Below are positions 1-5,285 of a DNA stretch of 5,285 nucleotides, in pieces (the first letter of the stretch is position 1; each line of letters begins with the position of its first letter). The stretch is from positions 1-5,285 of the forward strand of contig JAKEIB010000287.1 of assembly GCA_022614705.1 (NCBI GenBank), written 5' to 3'. The notes beneath the pieces were generated by a model. That model saw only the letters and a list, made by a program, of their open reading frames with translations. It made no database searches and was not told where the DNA came from. Made by a program: the position numbers and the translations under genes. The DNA is from Planctomycetota bacterium (GTDB lineage Bacteria > Planctomycetota > Planctomycetia > Pirellulales > Lacipirellulaceae).

Positions 1-953
1 AGGCGGTTTTCGTTGGGGCGGCGGCGACGATCGTTGCCGGCGGTGTGGCCGAACGGATGCGGTTCATCTCCTACTTGGCCTATTCTTTCATCATATCGGC
101 GCTGGTCTATCCGATCGTCGGTCACTGGATATGGGGTGGTGGGTGGCTTGCCGATCTCGGCTTCTACGATTTCGCAGGCTCGACCGTGGTTCATACGGTC
201 GGCGGGTTCTCGGCTCTAGTTGCCACCTGGATGATCGGACCCCGGATCGGCAAGTTCGGCGCTGACGGCAGTCCACGCGTCATCGGCGGCCATAATCTGC
301 CCCTGGCCGCGCTCGGAGTGTTTATCCTTTGGCTGGGCTGGTTCGGCTTCAATGCGGGCTCGACACTGGGATTCGAAGATCCGGGTCAAATCGCCCTGAT
401 CGCCGTCAACACCAATCTTGCCGCGGCTACCAGCGCCATCGTTGCAATGTCCGTGGCGTGGCTGAAATTCGGAAAGCCGGATTTGGCGCTCGCCCTGAAC
501 GGTGCGCTAGCTGGGTTGGTCGGTGTCACCGCACCTTGTGCTGCCGTTTCGCCGCTCGCCGCGGTCGCAATCGGTGCAGTATCCGGCGTGATCGTTGTCT
601 ACGGTATTGTGGTGCTGGATAGGTGCCGACTTGACGATCCGGTCGGCGCGGTATCGGTGCACGGCTTCTGCGGCGTTTGGGGCACGCTTGCCGTCGGACT
701 GTTCGGGCAAGCCGCACTCGGCGCCAACGCCGATGGGTTGCTTTACGGCGGCGGCCTTGCAGCGCTTGGCGTACAGGCAATCGGCACCGTGTCCTGTATC
801 GCGTTTGTCATCGTTTGCATGACAGTCGTCTTTAAGGCGATCGATCTTGCGTTCGGCCTGCGCGTCTCAAGGGAGGCAGAACTGCGCGGGCTCGATGTGA
901 GGGAACACGGAATGGAATCCTACAGCGGTTTCCAGATTTTTATTACTGATTGA
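1..953 (+). CDS. amt: Ammonium transporter (Amt/MEP/Rh family), C-terminal 316 residues, 5' end cut by window edge
   Basis: Inner-membrane channel for ammonium/ammonia uptake. The frame is open from base 3, and the GTG at 45 is internal because the residues before it (ATIVAGGVAERM) are already conserved Amt sequence. Compared with E. coli AmtB, roughly the first 105-125 residues are missing. Counting from the first visible residue, the DFAG-STVVH segment (56-64) supplies the structural Asp and the first pore histidine (H168 in E. coli). W113/F116 in GWFGFNAGS match pore residues W212/F215, and H220 in VSVHGFCGVWG is the second pore histidine (H318). Several hydrophobic membrane spans are evident. 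The cytoplasmic tail carries GLRV...GLDVREHGMESY (286-307), the conserved region that docks P-II proteins. The gene ends 25 bases before the P-II gene, the classical amt/P-II pairing but in the order amt first. All transport residues visible here are intact. Its promoter lies outside the window. Confidence 0.96.
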   Translation, partial: AVFVGAAATIVAGGVAERMRFISYLAYSFIISALVYPIVGHWIWGGGWLADLGFYDFAGSTVVHTVGGFSALVATWMIGPRIGKFGADGSPRVIGGHNLPLAALGVFILWLGWFGFNAGSTLGFEDPGQIALIAVNTNLAAATSAIVAMSVAWLKFGKPDLALALNGALAGLVGVTAPCAAVSPLAAVAIGAVSGVIVVYGIVVLDRCRLDDPVGAVSVHGFCGVWGTLAVGLFGQAALGANADGLLYGGGLAALGVQAIGTVSCIAFVIVCMTVVFKAIDLAFGLRVSREAELRGLDVREHGMESYSGFQIFITD

Positions 954-978
954 ACGCGGATGTTCGGGAGATGACGTC

Positions 979-1314
979 ATGAAGCTTGTCGTCGCCATCA
1001 TTCAGCCGCAACAACTGCCTGCCATAAAGGACGCCCTAAAGGCCTCCGAATTTGAGAACATGACCTGCACCAATATCCTAGGCACCATCCCCAACGTCGA
1101 AGAGCACCACAAGTTTCGCGGCGTCGGACAGGAAATTTCGCTGTTTCAGAAGGTCCGCGTCGAGATCGCCGTCAACGACGAGTCCCTGCAGCGGCTTGTC
1201 GACGCAATATCGCAAGGCGGACGTGCTAGCGGAGGCTTCGGAAAGATATTCGTCACGAATCTCGCCGATTGCATCACCTTGGCGACGGGCAAGAGCGGTC
1301 CCGGCGAGATCTAA
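979..1314 (+). CDS. Divergent P-II family nitrogen regulator (GlnB/GlnK-like) lacking the uridylylation tyrosine
   Basis: P-II proteins are small trimeric signal transducers that read 2-oxoglutarate and ATP/ADP and bind targets through the T-loop. This one has the usual length (111 residues) and fold signals: start MKLVVAIIQP, T29, G35, Lys58 and the GKIFV strand at 88-92. The start is supported by GGGAG at 966-970, 8 bases before ATG. Aligned by eye to E. coli GlnB, it differs at sites that matter. The T-loop reads FRGVGQ at 46-51, so the uridylylated Tyr51 is Gln. Gln39, a 2-oxoglutarate/Mg ligand, is Asn. The B-loop GDGK is GFGK with one residue deleted just before it. The ATP-contacting Arg101 and Arg103 are Thr100 and Ala102. 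Arg47, which plugs AmtB, is kept. Neither classical P-II signature pattern is met. A link to the adjacent Amt is likely; GlnD-type control is unlikely. Calling it glnK or glnB would overstate what can be seen. Confidence 0.93.
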   Translation: MKLVVAIIQPQQLPAIKDALKASEFENMTCTNILGTIPNVEEHHKFRGVGQEISLFQKVRVEIAVNDESLQRLVDAISQGGRASGGFGKIFVTNLADCITLATGKSGPGEI

Positions 1315-1318
1315 GAGG

Positions 1319-1335
1319 CCGCCCGGTACGGGCGG
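1319..1335 (+). other. Intercistronic perfect hairpin just after the P-II stop codon
   Basis: CCGCCCG (1319-1325) and CGGGCGG (1329-1335) form a perfect 7-bp all-GC stem with a GTA loop, starting 4 bases after the P-II stop codon. No T-run follows, so it is not a standard intrinsic terminator. More plausible roles are a barrier to 3' exonucleases that stabilises the amt/P-II part of the message, or a partial attenuator that lowers glnE expression. Role is inferred; the inverted repeat is seen directly. Confidence 0.45.
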
Positions 1336-1340
1336 ACGCT

Positions 1341-1390
1341 GACCGTCTGCCTGGCCGCGCGGTCGCACAGGACGAGGCGGTGCGACGTTG
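1341..1390 (+). promoter_or_regulatory. Ribosome-binding region of glnE with two mutually exclusive hairpins and a TTG start
   Basis: The only usable in-frame start after the in-frame TGA at 1340 is TTG at 1388. It is preceded by AGGACGAGG, whose GAGG ends 10 bases upstream. GTCGCAC (1362-1368) and GTGCGAC (1380-1386) form a perfect 7-bp stem whose 11-base loop contains this Shine-Dalgarno; the stem ends one base before the TTG. A second pairing, GACCG (1341-1345) with CGGTC (1360-1364), uses bases 1362-1364 as well, so the two cannot form together. This would fit weak or switchable translation of glnE. The repeats are seen; any regulatory action is inferred, and short GC-rich inverted repeats can occur by chance in this type of genome. 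Confidence 0.4.
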
Positions 1391-4294
1391 TCTGAATTTT
1401 CTCTCAACTCGGCATTGATCGCCCTGCCGGAGCAACGGGACCCACAGTGGCTCGAGGATGCCGCGGAGCAGCTCCGCACGCGCGCCGCCGACCTTGACGA
1501 TACCGCTTTAAGGACCTGGGTGGAGACGGCGGCAGCGGATCAGCGACTTCTTGAATTCGTTGGCTTTGTGTTCAGCCATAGCCCGTTTCTGTCCCATTGT
1601 ACCCTGCGCGACTTGGCGTTCTTGAGGGACATTCTGGAGCAAGGTCCCGACACCTGTTTCACTCGCCTTGCCGCCCGCATGAAGGATGAGCTCGCCCAGG
1701 TCCGCGACCGGGATCTGTTGATGCGCGAGCTTCGCATTACGCGCCGGCGAGTCGCGCTTCTGACCGGCGTTGCCGATATCGCCGGGCACTGGCCGCTGGA
1801 CAAAGTTACACACGCCCTCAGCGACTTCGCCGATGGTGCACTCTCCGCGACAATTTCCCACCTCCTCCTGCAGGCCGCAGATGCGGGTGAGATCATTCTC
1901 GCGGATCCGCATTTTCCTGAGGACCAGTGCGGCTATGTCGCGCTTGCCATGGGCAAGCATGGCGGGCGTGAGCTCAACTATTCCTCGGACATCGATCTGA
2001 TCATCATCTACGAGCCCGCCCAGATCAACTACCGCGGCGGGCGCAGTCACCAACAATTCGTTCAGCGCCTAACCCGGCACCTGATCGCCATCATGCAGGA
2101 GATGACGGCCGACGGATATGTCTGCAGGGTCGACCTCAATCTTCGGCCCGACCCGGGGGCCACACCCCTCGCAGTCTCGATCGCCGCGGCGCAGACTTAC
2201 TACCGGCACAGGGGTGAGAACTGGGAGCGAGCGGCAATGATAAAGGCCCGGCCGGCGGCTGGAGACCTGGGTCTCGGGCGGCAGTTTCTGGATGATCTCG
2301 CGCCGTTCATCTGGCGCGAAGCGATGGATTTCTGGTTGCTGCAGGACATGCGCGCCATGAAGCGGCGTATTAATGCACATAAGGGCGGCGGCGAAATCGC
2401 GGCCGCGGGCCACAATGTCAAACTGGGCCGCGGCGGCATCCGCGAGGTCGAGTTCTACGCGCAGACCCAGCAGTTGATCTACGGCGGACTGGATCCTTAT
2501 CTGCGCTGCGCGCGTACAGTTGAAGCGCTGACGACGCTTGCCGAGGCCGGCCATATCAATGAAAAGGTCGCGGACGACTTGACCGAGTCGTACGAATTCC
2601 TCCGGCGTCTCGAGCACCGCTTGCAAATGATCGACGATCAGCAGACTCAGACCATGCCCGTCGACAATGAGAGAATTCGGCGAGTGGCCCGGCTCATGGC
2701 GTTTGACGATGTTGATGCTTTCACGACGACACTTCTGGAGAGCCTCGCCTGCGTCGAGTTGCATTACGACCGGCTGTTCGAAAATGCACCAGGCGATGAT
2801 GTGCGAACCGCCGATTGGGCGTTCGCATCGGAAACGCCCGATGATCGGACAGCAGCGGCAATCGCGACATTGGGTTTCGCGGATGTCGCCGAGACATATC
2901 GACGCCTAAGGCAATGGCATCGCCTCGGGTTTCGGCTGAGCCAAGACGAGCGGGCGCAAGATATGCTCCGGCAGTTGATTCCGGATATCGCGCAGGTTGC
3001 AGCGCGTTCGTCCGATCCGAACGCCGCTCTCGAAGCGCTGGAGACGTTTTTTTCGCGTCTGCCCTCGGGACTCAGATTTCTCTCAACGATTTCGGCCCAC
3101 CCGTCATTACTTGGACTTGTTTTCGAGATCGTCACGCTTGCTCCCGTGTTGGCGGGGGAACTGACCCGCCACAGCGAGCGCCTGCAAATGGCCATTGCCC
3201 CCGGATTCTTCGACCTGCTACCCGACAGCCGCGTCATGCGGGCCGAGTGCGCGGATATTGTGCGGGAAGCCGAGGACGTGCAGGAGGCAATCGAACGCAT
3301 CGACTCTTGGGTACATGACTACCGGTTTCAGGTAGCGGTTAACTTGCTGCGACACAGAATCGATGCACACGATGCCGGACTGACGCTGAGCGATCTCGCC
3401 GATGCCGTAGTCGAGCAGGTGGGTACCCTCGTAGCCGATCGCATCCGAGACGAGCAGGATTCGCCACCTGGCCGAATGGCTGCCGTGGCGATCGGCGCCT
3501 GGGGCAGCCGTGACTTGACGCCGGCCGCTCCCGTCGAACTCCTGTTCATCCATCAGGACGCCAGCGGCGCGGAGCCATCCTCGTACAGATTGGCACGCCG
3601 CATGGTAGCACTCTGCGCCGCACGGTCGGCGAACGGGCACTTATGCGACGTGGAGACGACGAAAGAGCTTTGGGGCGCTCCTGGCCCTCTTGTGACGCCA
3701 CTGGATGCGTTTGTCGGGCATGTCCGTGACAGCGCATCCGCGGAGCAATTGATCGCAATGACGGAACTGCGCGTGATCTTCGGCCCGCCCGAACTCCGGT
3801 CGCGAATTGACGGCGCGATGCGGGACCTATTGACGTCACGTGTGGCGTCCGAGACGCTTATTGCGCATGCGCGGGCACGCGTCAGCGAACTCGAGGCGCT
3901 CGGGAATGCAAAAGCGACAAATGACTTTTCCCTCTGCGCCCAAATTCGAAGAACACTGGACGAAACGGTCCGCGCCCTTCAAGTGCGGCATGTCATAGCG
4001 AATTCCGAGGTGCTGACACCCTCCGTCCCAAAAGCACTTGCCGCGCTCGCGCGGCACGCGTTCATGGACGCCGACACGGTACGCAATGCTCTGGACGCCC
4101 GGCATCGCCTACGCCAGATCGAAATCATGCGGAGCGTCCGCTTTGGGTGTGGCGATCCAAACTCACTCGCGCCAGTCCGCGTCGATTCCGAACTGTTGCT
4201 CGCAGCCGGCATGGTCGACACGGCAGAGTGGCGGGCATTATTGGCCGAAGGTATTGCCCTACTGTGTACGATCCGCAACGGGCACCTGCACTAA
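1388..4294 (+). CDS. glnE: GlnE homologue: intact adenylyl-removase half, degenerate adenylyltransferase half
   Basis: Cytoplasmic homologue of glutamine synthetase adenylyltransferase/adenylyl-removase, which adds AMP to GS (C-terminal domain, AT) and removes it (N-terminal domain, AR). It has 968 residues, the usual size, on a TTG start with GAGG upstream. The AR half (about 100-465) is typical: GRELNYSSDIDL at 193-204 with D201/D203, VDLNLRPDPGATPL (248-261), NWERAAMIKARP (278-289), KLGRGGIREVEF (345-356) and RRLEHRLQMIDDQQTQT (406-422). One oddity is N251 where the motif normally has Arg (RLRP). A helical linker (about 495-680) contains conserved LPSG and RFQV segments. The AT half (about 690-968) still aligns, e.g. 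LQVRH...NSEVLT (864-877), but its DxD is P715/E717, RLRPSG is TKELWG (758-763) and GGLxDxEF is KATNDFSL (842-849). It is therefore predicted to lack adenylylation. It shows no stops or frameshifts. It probably depends on the adjacent P-II protein and is likely a paralogue of a canonical GlnE. Confidence 0.93.
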   Translation: MSEFSLNSALIALPEQRDPQWLEDAAEQLRTRAADLDDTALRTWVETAAADQRLLEFVGFVFSHSPFLSHCTLRDLAFLRDILEQGPDTCFTRLAARMKDELAQVRDRDLLMRELRITRRRVALLTGVADIAGHWPLDKVTHALSDFADGALSATISHLLLQAADAGEIILADPHFPEDQCGYVALAMGKHGGRELNYSSDIDLIIIYEPAQINYRGGRSHQQFVQRLTRHLIAIMQEMTADGYVCRVDLNLRPDPGATPLAVSIAAAQTYYRHRGENWERAAMIKARPAAGDLGLGRQFLDDLAPFIWREAMDFWLLQDMRAMKRRINAHKGGGEIAAAGHNVKLGRGGIREVEFYAQTQQLIYGGLDPYLRCARTVEALTTLAEAGHINEKVADDLTESYEFLRRLEHRLQMIDDQQTQTMPVDNERIRRVARLMAFDDVDAFTTTLLESLACVELHYDRLFENAPGDDVRTADWAFASETPDDRTAAAIATLGFADVAETYRRLRQWHRLGFRLSQDERAQDMLRQLIPDIAQVAARSSDPNAALEALETFFSRLPSGLRFLSTISAHPSLLGLVFEIVTLAPVLAGELTRHSERLQMAIAPGFFDLLPDSRVMRAECADIVREAEDVQEAIERIDSWVHDYRFQVAVNLLRHRIDAHDAGLTLSDLADAVVEQVGTLVADRIRDEQDSPPGRMAAVAIGAWGSRDLTPAAPVELLFIHQDASGAEPSSYRLARRMVALCAARSANGHLCDVETTKELWGAPGPLVTPLDAFVGHVRDSASAEQLIAMTELRVIFGPPELRSRIDGAMRDLLTSRVASETLIAHARARVSELEALGNAKATNDFSLCAQIRRTLDETVRALQVRHVIANSEVLTPSVPKALAALARHAFMDADTVRNALDARHRLRQIEIMRSVRFGCGDPNSLAPVRVDSELLLAAGMVDTAEWRALLAEGIALLCTIRNGHLH

Positions 4295-4330
4295 GACCGT
4301 TTGGATAGCACGCCTGCAAGAAGCCCAACT

Positions 4331-4379
4331 CATTCAGCCAAGTCGCTCTCGTTTGGTTGAATGGGGTCTAGGCCTTTTT
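4331..4379 (+). terminator. Candidate terminator of the amt/P-II/glnE transcript between convergent genes
   Basis: CATTCAGCCAA (4331-4341) pairs with TTGGTTGAATG (4353-4363) over 11 positions, with one G-U wobble in the plus-strand RNA and an 11-base loop. A run of five T lies at 4375-4379. The run is 11 bases beyond the stem rather than directly after it, so this is not a textbook intrinsic terminator. In minus-strand RNA the wobble becomes an A-C mismatch and no good T-run follows, so the structure suits the plus-strand operon better than the opposing crp-type gene. It fills most of the 73-base convergent gap. Confidence 0.5.
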
Positions 4380-5096
4380 GTCTTGGGTGGCCCTCACAAC
4401 TGATTCAAGGGCCGACTTGTCCAGAAGGTACAGCGTGTTTCCACGGCGGCGGATGAGGCCCTTTGGATAGAGCGTGTTAAGTGCACTGTTGACTAGTTCC
4501 CGCGTAGTGCCTGCGTTTTCTGCGAGTTCGCGAAGCGGCGGTAGTGGCTTCACTGTCCAGAGGTCGGGGCTCGCCGCATCCTGTTTTGCGAGCCGCAGAA
4601 GCTCAGCATAAACCCTGTTCGTGGCGTCTAGGCTTGACAATTCCACGACGCGCGCGCCGGCGTGGCGCACCATGGCGGATAGCCGGCGCAGAAGCTCAAC
4701 CGCAATTTCGCCATTCTGCTTAAGGAGAGCGACAAACCGTGTTGCGGGCAGCACGGCCACCAGCGAGTCTTCCGCCGCAGCGACGCTCGCCGAGCGCGGC
4801 AGCCCATCGATCGCGGCCATTTCGCCGATCACCTCGCCGGCACCGGCCCGCGCAAAGCTCACGTCACGACCGGTGGCGGAGGAGCTGACGATGCTAACCA
4901 ATCCTTCGACAATGAAGAATACCTCGTTGCTGGAGCTGCCTCGCTCGAACAGACGTTCCCCGTGCCGATAGCGGCGCCAGATACATGCGGCTTCGAGCTC
5001 GGCGCGCTCCGTAGCCGGCAGTCCCTTAAGCACGGCGACACCGTCTAGTGTGCGCCGGTCGACTGGCATTATTGGCTGCTCACTCGGTTCGTTCAT
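4368..5096 (-). CDS. Crp/Fnr-family transcriptional regulator with cyclic-nucleotide-type sensor domain
   Basis: Dimeric DNA-binding regulator of the CRP/FNR superfamily, 242 residues from the chosen start. An N-terminal beta-roll (about 20-120) contains FFIVEGLVSI and then GEVIGEM (87-93) followed by LPRSA (99-103). The Glu and Arg-Ser correspond to the phosphate- and ribose-binding residues of cAMP-binding CRP. A long dimerisation helix (about 125-155) leads to a winged helix-turn-helix, LRELAENAGTTRELVNSAL at 188-206, with the conserved Arg-Glu of the recognition helix (199-200) and wing RRRGNTLYLL. A single cysteine rules out an FNR-type iron-sulfur cluster, and no haem ligands are evident. 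ATG at 5096 was chosen because GAGGG lies just upstream; an ATG at 5117 would add seven residues but has no comparable site. The gene converges on glnE and is not in its operon. Targets and ligand cannot be told; control of nitrogen genes is speculation. Confidence 0.92.
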   Translation of the reverse strand: MNEPSEQPIMPVDRRTLDGVAVLKGLPATERAELEAACIWRRYRHGERLFERGSSSNEVFFIVEGLVSIVSSSATGRDVSFARAGAGEVIGEMAAIDGLPRSASVAAAEDSLVAVLPATRFVALLKQNGEIAVELLRRLSAMVRHAGARVVELSSLDATNRVYAELLRLAKQDAASPDLWTVKPLPPLRELAENAGTTRELVNSALNTLYPKGLIRRRGNTLYLLDKSALESVVRATQDKKA

Positions 5097-5100
5097 ATCG

Positions 5101-5105
5101 CCCTC
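5101..5105 (-). promoter_or_regulatory. Shine-Dalgarno that decides the start of the Crp/Fnr-type gene
   Basis: On the minus strand GAGGG sits four bases before the ATG at 5096-5094. The upstream in-frame ATG (5117-5115) is preceded by sequence without a clear purine-rich site. The spacing is slightly short, so the longer start is not excluded. Confidence 0.5.
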
Positions 5106-5148
5106 AATCTGTGCCATCCGTCACGGTAGGCGATCGGTTGAATCTATC

Positions 5149-5190
5149 AACTCAAGTGAGTTCATTCGAGATGCCGGAATGCATTGTCAA
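5149..5190 (-). promoter_or_regulatory. Candidate promoter and overlapping operator palindrome for the Crp/Fnr-type gene
   Basis: Reading the minus strand, a perfect TTGACA (5190-5185) could be a -35 box. The matching -10 is weak: TCGAAT (5169-5164) after a 15-base spacer, or AATGAA (5166-5161) after 18. Directly downstream lies the perfect inverted repeat AACTCA-AG-TGAGTT (5149-5162), over the expected transcription start, where a repressor or autoregulator would sit. It overlaps a second short repeat, TTGA-N5-TCAA (5138-5150). The palindrome is not the CRP consensus (TGTGA-N6-TCACA). The repeats are seen; promoter and operator roles are inferred. Confidence 0.4.
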
Positions 5191-5285
5191 TGTTTCATGA
5201 TCTCTGGCACAAAAGGATACCGATTTCCAGCACAGAGCATCAGCATCCAACGTACGGTGCACCCGACCCGCATGGTGTGGCCGGG

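Noticed and set aside
13..219. Small plus-strand frame overlapping the start of amt
   Set aside because: The amt frame is open across this stretch and gives conserved transporter sequence; the overlapping frame is an Arg/Ser-rich shadow.
971..980. Palindrome ATGACGTCAT overlapping the P-II start codon as an operator
   Set aside because: It is a perfect 10-bp palindrome, but it lies inside the operon between the ribosome site and the start codon, with no promoter nearby; a chance occurrence is more likely.
1508..3640. Long antisense open frames inside glnE (e.g. 1508-2056, 2069-2764, 2764-3300 and 3218-3640 on the minus strand)
   Set aside because: They are typical shadow frames of a GC-rich coding sequence, have no recognisable domains, and lie opposite a convincingly conserved protein.
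1388..4294. GlnE as a decaying pseudogene
   Set aside because: The frame is open for 968 codons with no frameshift, the N-terminal motifs are well conserved and the degenerate part still aligns along its length, so ongoing decay is a poorer explanation than specialisation.
5138..5150. FNR/Dnr box TTGA-ATCTA-TCAA
   Set aside because: The canonical site is TTGAT-N4-ATCAA, with six bases between TTGA and TCAA; here there are five, so it is only noted as an inverted repeat.
5205..5220. Sigma-54 (RpoN) promoter starting at TGGCAC
   Set aside because: The -24-like TGGCAC is present, but the required GC of the -12 element is absent at the correct spacing (bases 5216-5220 read GATAC).
5272..5285. 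Start of a divergent plus-strand gene at ATG 5272
   Set aside because: Only a few codons are visible before the window ends, with no clear ribosome site, so a gene cannot be supported.

Overview
The window holds a short nitrogen-control gene cluster from a Gram-negative bacterium, most likely an alphaproteobacterium. This placement is inferred from the high-GC coding sequence and from the wording of the GlnE N-terminal half, such as the RPDPGATPL and KRRINAHKGGGEIA segments. No rRNA or housekeeping marker is present to fix the taxonomy further.

Three genes lie head to tail on the plus strand. The first is the 3' part of an ammonium transporter gene (amt, 1-953, cut by the window edge). A P-II family signalling protein (979-1314) follows 25 bases later. 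After a 73-base gap comes a full-length GlnE-type glutamine synthetase adenylyltransferase/adenylyl-removase homologue (1388-4294, TTG start). An imperfect hairpin followed by a T-run (4331-4379) probably ends this transcript. On the minus strand, converging on the cluster, is a Crp/Fnr-family regulator (4368-5096). Its upstream region (5097-5285) contains a candidate promoter overlapped by a palindrome.

The gene families are ordinary, but two of the encoded proteins are not. The P-II protein lacks the uridylylated T-loop tyrosine (position 51 is Gln). It also lacks the two C-terminal arginines that contact ATP in GlnB/GlnK and the Asp of the B-loop. It keeps Arg47, the residue that plugs the AmtB pore in the E. 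coli complex. The GlnE homologue has a well-preserved N-terminal adenylyl-removase half with its DxD pair. Its C-terminal adenylyltransferase half is full length and still alignable, but it has lost the DxD metal site, the RLRPSG motif and the GGLxDxEF motif. Read together, the cluster looks like a specialised transporter / non-uridylylatable P-II / removase-only GlnE module. It would act beside a canonical GlnB/GlnK-GlnE system expected elsewhere in the genome. That role is inference.

The gap between the P-II gene and glnE contains two mutually exclusive hairpins, one of which holds the glnE Shine-Dalgarno in its loop. GlnE synthesis may therefore be limited or controlled at translation. The remaining space contains no RNA genes, mobile elements or CRISPR arrays that I can see, and no gap between genes exceeds 300 bases.
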